From contig NC_135557.1 in assembly GCF_964340395.1 (NCBI RefSeq), positions 26,196,114 through 26,260,113 of the forward strand: DNA of 64,000 nucleotides, read 5' to 3'. This document shows, one piece after another, positions 44,136-57,400 of this stretch. Each line of letters opens with the position of its first letter. The stretch's first letter is position 1. Below the pieces are notes generated by a model. The model was not told the origin of the DNA. It did no database searches and worked only from the letters and a program-made list of their open reading frames with translations. This DNA is from Glandiceps talaboti (taxonomy: Eukaryota; Hemichordata; Enteropneusta; Spengelidae). The position numbers were made by a program, and so were the translations under genes.

Positions 44136-45808
44136 TTTACTATACAAACACTATCAGATAATGTGGTATGGTACAACAGAAGTGTTCAAATAGTCATTGA
44201 ATATATTCAATAATTATAGAAGCCTGGTTTTTAATTATATTTTCTAAATATGTCAACCACTGTCTGTATGTGCTGGTACATAATACACAGTACAATAGAA
44301 CAATTTGTTGAATACACTTTTGGAGAGGCTATGGAATTAACAGTGTAACTCAAATTTTTTGTAGAAGGACACACTGTAAAAGAGAAGTAGGGTGATCTTT
44401 GGAGGGCAATAGAAGACCACAGCAATATTTACAAACCCTGAATTCTCCTCAACATTTTGACTGCATGTTTATAAAGACGGTCTCAACAAAAAATAGCTCT
44501 GTTTGTATTGTGTGGTGGGTTCGTGACTCAAGTCAATCCTGATAGTTGCCATTTGACAAGTCACCCCATTCCCCACCCATGACAAGTCAATATAGAGTCA
44601 CATACACTACAGTCATACACATGGACAAAGCAAAACCCAGCTATCTCTCCTAACAGTTGATCAGTTTGTGGATTCTCTCTCATATTTATGGCTCTACTGA
44701 TAAGACAACACTTACATTAGGTGTTGGGATTGAATCATTGGTCTTTAATATTGTGACAATTTCTCTAGCTTTCCATCACACATAATGTACACAGCATTAA
44801 TTGCAAAATTGCCTGTCTATATATCACTGGATCCATGACTTTGATAGTTCATGTAGCTGACATTGATAGCTCTAGCATAAATCTTGTCATAGTCACATCT
44901 CCTGCGATGTTCACAGGTTAATTGCACATAGTTTTGTAGGGACATTTTCAAATATTAGTACTGTATTTGGACAGTAAACAATTGTTGTTTTTGTCCTTTA
45001 TAGGTACAGACAAGTTATTGTGTAAAGAAAAGAAATTGATTTTACAGGGTACACAAGGTAATCCTTAAAAACAAAGGTACGTTGTATCACCATTTATTGT
45101 GCAACTCTGAACGCAATCGATTCAAACTCGGACCACTATGAGATTCAAAGAACCTCTATCAACAGAGGAACTGTAAAACAAAAGGCAAAACACAATGTAC
45201 ATAGACGCTACTTTTACCCTATTGTTTACGTCAATTACCAAACAGCTGTTGTATGACCTCAGGTAAATTTGTATTACTGTACATGTACATGTACATACAT
45301 GTTAATTTAACTGGTATTCCTGTATTCCCAAAATTTTACCAAGAGTACCATGCATAGTATTCTTAATAACTGAACTTTACAGTTCCTTGTTATACCATGA
45401 AATAATACGAAACTAAAACTATCAAGAAATTACCGGTATATTGTAACGGCGACCTTTGAACTCCACGAGCGGTTTTGATATCTCAATATATGGAGGTCAA
45501 GCCTGACTTTGACACAGAATTTGACGTAGAAAAATGGCCTCTTCCCCGATACATTTCATTAAATATGTAAACCATATCAAATACTCAATTTTGTTATTAA
45601 ACACTGTATATATGTATGATTTCCTCTTTATAATATCCACCGAAATACAAACATACCATTCAAGTGTGACTCATTCATTTCGAAAGGTTCGGATTAGGTC
45701 GTAGTTGCTAAGTCGTCGGCAAAACAACTGTAAATACTTATTTCAAATGACTTAGAAGACGTCAAATCAACAATTTCTTATGAATGAATACACATATAAC
45801 CATCTTAC
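44136..45808. other. TLCD5 5' intron, AT-rich unique sequence
   Basis: No exon can be supported. A GTACATGTACATGTACATAC palindromic run is near 45280. Confidence 0.4.
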
Positions 45809-45953
45809 CTATGTATATCTCGTCATATAAAAGAAATTCACAGGTTCGAGTGACAGTTACATCGTCAACGATACTCGGCATACGGCGTGTGCTGTGTACA
45901 TATGTACATGCACTGTGGATGATGTCGTACGATATATTTGCATATATTTGCAT
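45809..45953 (-). other. TLCD5: Probable non-coding first exon and start region of TLCD5
   Basis: A consensus donor ATACATAG|GTAAGA at 45809/45808 (minus) fits the acceptor at 43366, and the flanking DNA to about 46030 is CpG-richer than the surroundings. An upstream ATG at 45881-45879 (MPSIVDDVTVTRTCEF) would run through the splice junction out of frame with TLCD5 and end after overlapping its start codon. The transcription start is not defined. Confidence 0.4.
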
Positions 45954-46398
45954 AACTAGGTCGTATTTAGCATACCGCGTTTACCGTACGTTTGCATATG
46001 GCTGCAATACTAGCAGTGTTTATTAGTTTTTTATGGAGCTTTTTATTGGTTCTGGGTTTGCAAATTGCACTCGTTAGTTTTGTATACAAATTCTTGAACG
46101 ATAGAAAACTCATTAAAAACGCCTGTGCAAATATTTAAGCATGGAATCAAGGAAATTTATTGCATTATTTGCTTCATCCTTATTCCTGTCCATCCCCAAT
46201 TCCCTGATATCATGGATGTATTAGTGAGACCTAATCCATAAATTGTTTGCTGAGTGTATTAACTTGCAGAATATTTCAAACCATCATATAATACTCAGTT
46301 ATACTTAGTGCAGGTTAAAACCTCCTCTATAAACTATTCAAGTTAAGCATAACTTTATATATATATGACCAGGCCTGAGCTGGTACGTGGTACGTGTG

Positions 46399-46401
<3 letters not shown>

Positions 46402-46490
<89 letters not shown>

Positions 46491-46491
46491 A
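46402..46491. repeat. (CA)n microsatellite
   Basis: A CA run with two ATAC interruptions. Confidence 0.97.
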
Positions 46492-46687
46492 CTTGAGACT
46501 ATCCAAACTAACATGGTAACGAAGTCATAACCAAAATTTCGATCCAGATTTAAACCTTTCACTACTGTACACTAAGCATAGAATCAACAAGTGGTGAACA
46601 GTTATGTCTTTCTATAAGTAACTGAACAATTTTAGCGAATGTGTTTAGTTGCTTGATGAAACATTCCCCAGTCGCAGCTAGTGCAAA

Positions 46688-46690
<3 letters not shown>

Positions 46691-46727
<37 letters not shown>

Positions 46728-46761
46728 CATGTGCAAGTACGTACGCACACATACACACACA

Positions 46762-46835
<74 letters not shown>
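46691..46835. repeat. (CA)n microsatellite, two blocks
   Basis: Two CA runs are separated by CATGCATGTGCAAGTACGTA. Frames of Thr-His or Cys-Val repeats are translation artefacts. Confidence 0.97.
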
Positions 46836-46837
<2 letters not shown>

Positions 46838-47039
46838 ATGTACCAGCTAAGTCCTGGTCATCAATCAGCCCATCTGCAGTCATATGACAAATCTATGTCA
46901 TTGTATATGGTATACAATAACAGCTGAGGAAGGCTGTGTGATTCAGATGTACTAGATAAATTATATACACTCGGACGATTCCATAGCAAGGAAACAATGT
47001 TTTTGGTTGTAATTTGACAAAGGTTAGAAAAAGCTAAAC

Positions 47040-47760
47040 ACTTTCAATAACACAAACACTCAGACATACTCGATATTTCAATGGTCACAGTGTTAACATT
47101 TCACACTTTCAATAACACAAACATTCAGACTTAGTCAATATTTCAATGGTCACAGTGTTAATATTTCACACTTTCAATAACACAAACATTCAGACTTAGT
47201 CGATATTTCAATGGTCACAGTGTTAATATTTCACACTTTCAATAACACAAACATTCAGACTTAGTCGATATTTCAATGTCAGTGTTAACATTTCACACTT
47301 TCAATAACACAAACATTCAGACTTAGTCGATATTTCAATGTCACAGTGTTAATATTTCACACTTTCAATAACACAAACATTCAGACTTAGTCGATATTTC
47401 AATGTCACAGTGTTAACATTTCACACTTTCAATAACACAAACATTCAGACTTAGTCAATATTTCAATGTCACAGTGTTAATATTTCACACTTTCAATAAC
47501 ACAAACACTCAGACTTAGTCAATATTTCAATGTCACAGTGTTAATATTTCACACTTTCAATAACACAAACACTCAGACTTAGTCGATATTTCAATGTCAC
47601 AGTGTTAATATTTCACACTTTCAATAACACAAACACTCAGACTTAGTCGATATTTCAATGTCACAGTGTTAATATTTCACACTTTCAATAACACAAACAT
47701 TCAGACTTAGTCGATATTGCAATGTCACAGTGTTAATATTTCACACTTTCAATAACACAA
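47040..47760. repeat. 64-bp minisatellite, about 11 copies
   Basis: Units contain CACACTTTCAATAACACAAA, CATTCAGACTTAGTCGATAT and TTCAATGTCACAGTGTTAAT. Confidence 0.96.
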
Positions 47761-47764
47761 GAGC

Positions 47765-48865
47765 TCATACAAAACACATGTTTCAACTGTAAATGTTAAA
47801 AATTTTATTTCATTTTTAGGACATTTAAGTGCTGAATAAAATTCCATTCAATAAATAAGATTAACTTTGTTTAAGAACATTGCCATAGAGGAAGTCATTG
47901 GCAGTAAAATTTATCGACAACATGCAATAGTGAATTCAATTCAATTTACACTTTCAACTATATCTGAGATTAAAATACCAATGGATTGATAGACTTCCAA
48001 AAAAACAGTCCTTCTTGCTCCTCATTATAGTTATGGAACTTCACTAAAACCTACTTGAAATGTGATTGGATAACAAAAATCATGTTCATCAAGTACAACA
48101 GAAACAAAAACTAACCATCTTTATCGCCAAAAATCCAACTCACAATCTGATTGGACAAGACAAGGGGTGGCTTAAGTTCATTATGTAAATGAAAGAAACC
48201 ATCTTCATCTCCATAAAGCTTTTTCAAATTTGATTGGAGGTTGATGCTCATTTTTTTAGGTAAATGAGGAAAGTGATCCTAATCTCCATACAGCTTATTC
48301 ACAATCTGATAGGACAAGACAGGGAGGTCAAAATTCATTATGTAAATTAAAAGAAGTCATCTTGGATAATGATAATGTACTCAAATTTATGCATAAAGTA
48401 TCATCGGCAGTGATATTCTAATTGCATGTATTACATGATACGAGTATTAATGTTACACAGAACCTTTCCGATATTCACATGAAATAAAAACTTAACCAGG
48501 ATCATGCATAAACAACTAGTTTTGTTTGATTTGTGACTTAAACATCACAAGAAAATTTGTTGATATATTACATTTATTTTTATGTCTGTGAATCCCTGTT
48601 TACCTTTCTCTTTTGTATCTATATCCTTTATCATATCATACCTTCTATTTATTTATTTATTTACTTATTTATTTATTTATATATATCTAACTGTTCTTTG
48701 CTCCCTATAGTCTCCATAGCTAGCTAGATTGTGAATCCAGCAAGCCTTCTCTCTTAATACAGCCTGTGAACTCAGGAATTCAAATTTAGTATCCTGCCTG
48801 CTACGAAGGTTAGACTCCTTTCTCATTTGAATCCATTTCCTAAATCTTACTACATACTGATACCT
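47765..48865. other. Unassigned intergenic sequence
   Basis: No gene is visible. Two weakly similar segments containing ATTCACAATCTGATAGGACA and CTCACAATCTGATTGGACAA suggest an old local duplication. Confidence 0.4.
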
Positions 48866-48867
48866 TG

Positions 48868-48885
48868 TATGTATGTATGTATGTA

Positions 48886-48939
<54 letters not shown>

Positions 48940-48977
48940 TGCGTGCATGTATGTATGAATGTATGAATGTATGTATG

Positions 48978-49007
<30 letters not shown>
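48868..49007. repeat. Compound microsatellite (GTAT)n(GT)n(GCGT)n(GTAT)n
   Basis: Tetranucleotide and dinucleotide runs follow each other without a break. The flanks at both sides share TAGACTCCTTTCTYRTTTGA-type sequence (48810 and 49133), so the locus is part of a larger duplication of about 320 bp. Confidence 0.93.
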
Positions 49008-49008
<1 letters not shown>

Positions 49009-49394
49009 TAGTTCTTTGTTTCTGTTAGCCTACTTAGCTGGCTTGCTTGCTGGTCAACCTAGCATGTCTTCAGTCCATACAACCTGTCAACTCAGCAATT
49101 CAAATTTTACATATACAGCCTGCTATGGAGGTTAGACTCCTTTCTTGTTTGAATCCATTCCTACATCGTACTATACATTGTATTTATTTATTTATTTATT
49201 TCTATCTCGGTAAAATAAACAACTTATTATTATTTCAGGATATATTTGTATTAAAAGAGTATTTAGGCACACATTGTGGTAAAAGTTTAAGGGTAATTTG
49301 TCAAATTTCCTGACTAGACAAGAAAGATCTAGAGACATGGAAATCAACCCCTGCCATGAGATGTATATGTATGAAATCAACCCCTGTCAAAGTC

Positions 49395-49490
49395 AAAACA
49401 AAATGGTAAATTTAAAACAAAATGGTAAGTCAAAACAAAATGGTAAATTTAAAACAAAATGGTAAGTCAAAACAAAATGGTAAATTTAAA
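49395..49490. repeat. Short tandem repeat of AAAACAAAATGGTAA units
   Basis: Alternating AAAACAAAATGGTAAGTC and AAAACAAAATGGTAAATTT units; the GGTAAGT variants resemble splice donors on the plus strand. Confidence 0.9.
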
Positions 49491-50119
49491 GAATGTGTGA
49501 AATAAAACAATACAAGTTATACAACAGTTTGTTTTTGTTATATCACATTTCATTTATTGTTTGTTTATTCTTGATATGAAGTATTTGTTTATTTCCCGAT
49601 GTTTTGGGATTTACTTGGATTTTAATTTTTCCCTATTAATGGAGTTTTGACTAGATCATAATTACTTGAATGTGATTCTGGTAAGCCAAATTAGTGATCT
49701 TAGTTAGAGTTTACTTCCCAGCGTCTGCACCATGACTTGGTAGAGTGCAGTACAGCATGATATGATGTGAGAGCACACACTGAGTCTGCACCATGACCTG
49801 GGTATGGTACAGCATGATATGATATGAGAGCACACATCTTTCCCTGATTCCCATAACTAACATAGTGAATCTTAATAATACCACCATCCCCTATAGAACT
49901 TCAGGGTAAAATATTTTAACTCTAATTTGATATAAATAGATGAAGACAATGACCATTTAGAGCATCGCATACCTGACACAAGATTAAAGAATGATCTACA
50001 TACAAACATAAATCAAACAGTTATACTATAGTTACAGCTACTGAGTGTACACAATATTGAATCTTTCAATCTAGGCACGTCATCAATATGTATATAACAT
50101 ACAACACAACAAGTCTTCA

Positions 50120-50915
50120 GTTGAAGACATAGCCCCAATTGTGTCTTTATGTCAAAGTTATTGTGCAAATTTGAATGGTGTCTCTAGATACAAAGCTTCA
50201 TAATTTATTGTGCAATCTGCTATTTGACCTTGAATGGAGGTCAAAGTCAAAGGTCAAGATATAAAATGAAAGTTGGCCTTTGGGTTATACATTTAAATGG
50301 AGTCTTTGTTTATTCAACTTCTTGAGTTAGCAAAGGAAGAAAGAAAAGTTTGGCCATTTCACCATGAAAATGTTTGTCAAGGTCAAAGGTCGATGTCTCA
50401 TTAGAGTGCTCATTGATAATATGAAGGTAGGCACTTGAGTGGCGTCCATATGAATCAAACTTTTTGGTGATGACAGGCAATATGTGCTTGTTTATCACAG
50501 ATATGGCTGTCATTTTGTTATAGAGGTCAAGGCCATGAAATTAAGTGACATGCATATGTCTCACATAGTCAAACCCAATTCATTATTAAAATATTATCAC
50601 TTGAAATGTTTGATTCAAAACACTATGAAAATAATCCAAATTTGGCTGTTTGACGAAGACTAAAGGTCAAAGGTCAAGGTCTGGAAAGCTCACATTTGAT
50701 AATATGGGTGTAGGCACTTGAATTGAGTCACTATCTATTATACAGCCAAACTTATGATAGACGTTGTGAATTTAATAACAAATATGGCTGACATTCAGCC
50801 ATATTTGATGCCATTGAAAATCAGAGTGACTTGCATATAAAATATCTCACATAGTATGTTATGACCTTTATGCCAGGTTTGGTTGAAATCAGTTTCTGCA
50901 TGACAGAGAAATGAG
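50120..50915. repeat. Decayed repeat block with AGGTCAAAGGTCA motifs
   Basis: Several loosely similar segments of about 150-200 bp contain ATTTGAATGG-, TATGGCTG- and GTCAAAGGTCAAGRT-like sequence. AGGTCA direct repeats with one-base spacing occur near 50240, 50381 and 50664. The family is not recognised. The motif is chemically a nuclear-receptor DR1 site, but in this repeated setting I would not call it regulatory. Confidence 0.5.
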
Positions 50916-50924
50916 GGTGAACAC

Positions 50925-51195
50925 ACACATGGACAGATTTACAGATGGACAGACGGAACTCAATGTATAAGTCCCCTCCAGGTGGTGAACACACACATGG
51001 ACAGATTTACAGATGCACAGACGGAACTCAATGTATAAGTCCCCTCCAGGTGGTGAACACACACATGGACAGATTTACAGATGGACAGACGGAACTCAAT
51101 GTATAAGTCCCCTCCAGGTGGTGAACACACACATGGACAGATTTACAGATGGACAGACAGAACTCAATGTATAAGTCCCCTCCAGGTGGTGGCCA
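50925..51195. repeat. About 69-bp tandem repeat, 4 copies
   Basis: Units contain GTGAACACACACATGGACAG, ATTTACAGATGGACAGACGG and AACTCAATGTATAAGTCCCC. Confidence 0.96.
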
Positions 51196-51324
51196 TTAGG
51201 GACTAAAATGACAAAATAGTTGATGTGAAATAATGTCAAGAACACATTGTCAAGTACTTTCCTTTATCACATTTCAATCCTATTGGTCTGTACTTGTCTA
51301 TTAAATGTAGGTTGATCAAAAGAC

Positions 51325-52410
51325 ACTTAAATTATTGGAAGACACCGTTTTGCAGAGTTACATCAGTCTAATTATTGGATGACACTGTTCTGTAGAGTTC
51401 CATCAGTCAAATTATTGGATGACACCATTCTGTAGAGTTCCATCAGTCTAATTATTGGATGACACCATTCTGTAGAGTTCCATCAGTCAAATTATTGGAT
51501 GACACCGTTCTGTAGAGTTCCATCAGTCAAATTATTGGATGACACTGTTCTGTAGAGTTCCATCAGTCAAATTATTGGATGACACCGTTCTGTAGAGTTC
51601 CATCAGTTAAATTATTGGATGACACCGTTCTGTAGAGTTCCATCAGTTAAATTATTGGATGACACCGTTCTGTAGAGTTCCATCAGTCAAATTATTGGAT
51701 GACACCGTTCTGTAGAGTTCCATCAGTTAAATTATTGGATGACACCGTTCTGTAGAGTTCCATCAGTTAAATTATTGGATGACACCGTTCTGTAGAGTTC
51801 CATCAGTCAAATTATTGGATGACACCGTTCTGTAGAGTTCCATCAGTCTAATTATTGGATGACACCATTCTGTAGCGTTCCATCAGTCTAATTATTGGAT
51901 GACACCATTCTGTAGAGTTCCATCAGTCTAATTATTGGATGACACCATTCTGTAGAGTTCCATCAGTCTAATTATTGGATGACACCATTCTGTAGCGTTC
52001 CATCAGTCTAATTATTGGATGACACCATTCTGTAGAGTTCTATCAGTCTAATTATTGGATGACACCGTTCTGTAGAGTTCCATCAGTTAAATTATTGGAT
52101 GACACTGTTCTGTAGAGTTCCATCAGTCTAATTATTGGATGACACCATTCTGTAGAGTTCCATCAGTCTAATTATTGGATGACACCGTTCTGTAGAGTTC
52201 CATCAGTTAAATTATTGGATGACACCGTTCTGTAGAGTTCCATCAGTTAAATTATTGGATGACACCATTCTGTAGCGTTCCATCAGTCTAATTATTGGAT
52301 GACACCGTTCTGTAGAGTTCCATCAGTTAAATTATTGGATGACACCGTTCTGTAGAGTTCCATCAGTCTAATTATTGGATGACACCATTCTGTAGCGTTC
52401 CATCAGCCAT
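51325..52410. repeat. 40-bp minisatellite (about 27 copies) overlapping the SLC37 stop codon
   Basis: Units read AATTATTGGATGACACCRTT then CTGTAGAGTTCCATCAGTCT. On the minus strand the first unit encodes the last residues of the SLC37 protein ([10 protein letters not shown]) and its TAA stop; the remaining units extend through the presumed 3' UTR. Variants (AGCGTTCC, GTTAAATTA, GTCTAATTA) recur in blocks. Confidence 0.95.
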
Positions 52411-52474
52411 CAAACTATTGTGAATGACATCATCATAATCATCATCCTGGATAATACTATTCAGTAATGGTTCA
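52372..52474 (-). CDS. SLC37A2: SLC37 last coding exon (C-terminal tail)
   Basis: The acceptor TTTAATTCCAG|T completes AG+T (Ser) from the previous exon, then [18 protein letters not shown] and [15 protein letters not shown], stop TAA at 52374-52372. The acidic DDDYDD and EPLL resemble dileucine-type sorting signals, though this is not demonstrated. The last 11 codons are minisatellite sequence. Confidence 0.8.
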
Positions 52475-52809
52475 CTGGAATTAAACAAAAATATCAGTTA
52501 ATTGTCTGCTACATAAACTGTATAATATCTCTGACTTGTTTGATGGTCTCAGATAATATTGCTGATGACCAGATTTAAACTGAATATCTTCCGTAAGGGC
52601 AAAACTTTTGATTTTCGTTCCTACACACAATTATTGTTGGAATGCAACAGAACATATGCGATTAATTAGGTTTGAAGTGTGTACCAAATTTAATTTAATT
52701 TTAAGAGTGCATTCATAATGTATGGCCTAATTACTGAAATCATTAATTAAACAAATGACTCACTGAAACTAAGTTACATTAGTATGCTTTATGAGACATG
52801 TGCACCCAT

Positions 52810-52863
<54 letters not shown>

Positions 52864-52897
52864 TCACATACACACATATACATACATACCTCTACAT

Positions 52898-52956
<59 letters not shown>

Positions 52957-53272
52957 TACACATACATACACACACTCACATACACACATATACATACATA
53001 CACATACATACACACACTCACATACACACATATACATACATACCTCTACATACACATACATACATACATACACACACTCACATACATACATACATACATA
53101 CACATACATACACACACTCACATACACACATATACATACATACCTCTACATACACATACATACATACATACACACACTCATACATACATACATATACATA
53201 CATACTTACAATCATACATACATACATACATACATACATTTATACATGCATACATACATACATACATACATT

Positions 53273-53333
<61 letters not shown>

Positions 53334-54370
53334 TTACCTAAGGGTGCTGCCTGTTATATCCTTTGGCTCTGAACAGAGCCACTCTGTTAGTTCTTTAATA
53401 ACAAGACGTACCACAAGCTGAAAGTGAATAAAATATCATGAGATGTTTGTAACCTAACAACTTTTTGTATAACTTTACCCTATTTCATGGTATCAGACAC
53501 ATTGTGATTTACACTATAATAGTTTTTGTACATTTTATGATGTAACTAGTTTATGTCTGTGTTACCATGCCAATAGCTCATCTTCCATTGTCATATTCTA
53601 ACTATGTTTTCAACATCGACGTCATGTGAAGTGTAATTGACTTAGCTTGACTGCCAACAGTGCCCATTACTTAGCATTTATTAGTCTAGCTGTTAGACCA
53701 TTTGGCTTTCATTTCATATTAGGTGACTGAAGATCTCACTAGCCCAGATATGTATAATTTCATGCTCACAAAACACACAGCTAAATCTGCAGTTATCAGC
53801 ATATAGAAGACATTAGACCAGATATACTTACCAAATATACAGCTCGATCTGCAGTTATCAGCATATAGAAGACATTAGACCAGATATACTTACCAAACAT
53901 ACAGCTATTAGCATATAGAAGACATTTGACCAGATATACTTACCAAACATACAGCTCGATCTGCAGTTATCAGCATATAGAAGACATTAGACCAGATATA
54001 CTTACCAAACATACAGCTATTAGCATATAGAAGACATTTGACCAGATATACTTACCAAACATGCAGCTAAATCTGCAGCTATCAGCATATAGAAGACATT
54101 AGACCAGCCTGAAGGACTAATTAAACCAGTCAGTAACGGTCCTAACGCAGCACCTATAGAGCCTGTACCATCAATTAATGCAGTCACTGTAGACAATGCT
54201 TTAGAGTTACCATTCAGAGATGGATGAGTTCCCTGTAGAGTCATACAGATAAGTGTATAAGATATATGTACAATAATTTTGACTAGATCGAACCCCTCAT
54301 TTATTCAGAACACTGCTCCCCTGTCTCAGTCTATAAGTGCCTCCCTCAATTCCTGCCTGTCTCATTGTGC

Positions 54371-54455
<85 letters not shown>

Positions 54456-57400
54456 AGAGAGTGTGTGTATGTAGAGTGTGTGTATGTAATTTTTACCTCC
54501 CTTATTTTAAGAGATGACTTTTACTTTTCTAACTACATTGTTGAAAATTATGTATTTTAATATTCTCCATTGAAACTTACAGGTATTTCATCATGAGAAG
54601 AAATGATGTACCAGTAGAAGGACAATAACAGTTTGTTCACCTGCATTAAAATGTATTTCAGTTGACTCCCTAGAATCATTAAAAGGTATTTCAGTTGACT
54701 CCCTAGTATCATTAAAGGTATTTCAGTTGACTCCCTAGTACCATTAAAGGTATTTCAGTTGACTCCCTAGTATGATTAAAGGTATTTCAGTTGACTCCCT
54801 AGTATCATTAAAGGTATTTCAGTTGACTCCCTAGTATCATTAAAGGTATTTCAGTTGACTCCCTAGAATCATTAAAATGTATTTCAGTTGACTCCCTAGT
54901 ACCATTAAAGGTATTTCAGTTGACTCCCTAGTACCATTAAAGGTATTTCAGTTGACTCTCTAGTATCATTAAAGGTATTTCAGTTGACTCCCTAGTATCA
55001 TTAAAAGGTATTTCAGTTGACTCTCTAGTATCATTAAAGGTATTTCAGTTGACTCCCTAGTATCATTAAAGGTATTTCAGTTGACTCCCTAGTATCATTA
55101 AAAGGTATTTCAGTTGACTCCCTAGTATCATTAAAAGGTATTTCAGTTGACTCCCTAGTACCATTAAAGGTATTTCAGTTGACTCCCTAGTACCATTAAA
55201 GGTATTTCAGTTGACTCCCTAGTATGATTAAAGGTATTTCAGTTGACTCCCTAGTATCATTAAAGGTATTTCAGTTGACTCCCTAGTATCATTAAAGGTA
55301 TTTCAGTTGACTCCCTAGTATCATTAAAGGTATTTCAGTTGACTCCCTAGTATCATTAAAGGTATTTCAGTTGACTCCCTAGTATCATTAAAGGTATTTC
55401 AGTTGACTCCCTAGAATCATTAAAATGTATTTCAGTTGACTCCCTAGTATCATTAAAGGTATTTCAGTTGACTCCCTAGTATCATTAAAAGGTATTTCAG
55501 TTGACTCCCTAGTATCATTAAAAGGTATTTCAGTTGACTCCCTAGTACCATTAAAGGTATTTCAGTTGACTCCCTAGTATCATTAAAGGTATTTCAGTTG
55601 ACTCCCTAGTACCATTAAAGGTATTTCAGTTGACTCCCTAGTATGATTAAAGGTATTTCAGTTGACTCCCTAGTATCATTAAAGGTATTTCAGTTGACTC
55701 CCTAGTATCATTAAAGGTATTTCAGTTGACTCCCTAGAATCATTAAAATGTATTTCAGTTGACTCCCTAGTACCATTAAAGGTATTTCAGTTGACTCCCT
55801 AGTACCATTAAAGGTATTTCAGTTGACTCTCTAGTATCATTAAATGTATTTCAGTTGACTCCCTAGTATCATTAAAAGGTATTTCAGTTGACTCCCTAGT
55901 ATCATTAAAAGGTATTTCAGTTGACTCCCTAGTATCATTAAAAGGTATTTCAGTTGACTCCCTAGTATGATTTCTAAACTCACCAAATCTGCAGCTACAG
56001 CTGTTGTTATCAATGCATAGGGTCCATTGACCAGTATTCCACATGCTATCAACATGAATATATTTTCAGTCAACCCAATATGACCAAATACACTGTAAAT
56101 ATACATCTATAAAACAAATACAAGGAATAATTTTGTTATTGTTTTCCACCAGCTCTATGTTGTCAAATAATGATAGAGTGCCATACAGACAATGAGTCAT
56201 ATGTCATCCAATAATGTAATTATTTCCAAATTCTCTTTAAGTGTGACTCTATTTTTTTTATGTTTCTCATTACTTTTTCATGGTAACTATGGGTTAGTCG
56301 GTTTGTCAATTTAAAAAAAAAAGAAGTAAAACAATAAAAAAAGTCTTCTTCTTCATGTTTCATGTTTGCATCTTCTTTTCTTCCTTGCTATCTTATTTTT
56401 ATTGGATTCCTAGTAACAAACCCTTTCCCAGCATCTCTACACCATTGGCATGTTTTCAGCACCCTACTTGAATAACTTACGTCATAAGAAAAAAACCTCT
56501 GTGTTCATGAACAAGTGTTGTCATCGCTACCATGACTGCAGATGACATCAGTCCAGACACTTGCTTATTCTTGCCAGAGAGGGTGCTGTGCCACAAAATA
56601 TTATGGGTAGGCGCAAATAAATATATATTTTTATTTTGATGTTGAAGCTGAAATTTGGGTCAGTCGTGTAATGAGAAACAGAAAAAAATGTGGCCATCCT
56701 AATAGACTACACCATGGACTTGTCACTATCATGATTTCTATTGATTTGAGATTTGACATGGATCTTTGTGTGTAAGTACAAAACTGAGAATGGTAAAAAC
56801 AATGCTAGGAGTTACAAGAGATCAACATTTGAATCCAACATGTCAAATACTTACCATAGGAGCACCCAATGCTAAACTAACAAATACTGTACAGGCACGA
56901 CCACCTAGCCTATCAGATATAACACCAGAGATGATGCCACCTATAATACCACCTATGTCAAATAAGGTAGACAAATCGGCTGCTTGTTCATCTGTAAATT
57001 TTGCTGAAGGTACAAAAAAGGAAATACATGTATGTCAATAATATTTATGTTAGTTGCCAAATAAGATCAAATATCTTGCAGTGAGATGTAATTTTTCTTA
57101 GTTATATTGGCAAACATAATCATGTTGACAATGACATTGGGGAGATATAGAAATAAAACACAACCTAGGTGGTACTGAATTGGAGATATAGAAATAACAC
57201 AAAACCTAGGTGGTACTGCATTGGAGATATAGAAATAAAACAAAATCTAGGTGGTACTGCATTGGGGAGATAGAAATAAAACACAACCTAGATGGTACTG
57301 CATTGGGGATATAGAAATAAAACACAACTTAGGTGGTACTGCATTGGGGATAGAAATAAAACACAACCTAGGTGGTACTGCACTGTAAGCTATTAAAAGG

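Noticed and set aside
52784-53421. Three overlapping 185-207 residue His/Thr/Tyr-rich frames
   Set aside because: They are the CA/ATAC microsatellite read in three frames; a real SLC37 exon lies at its right edge on the other strand.
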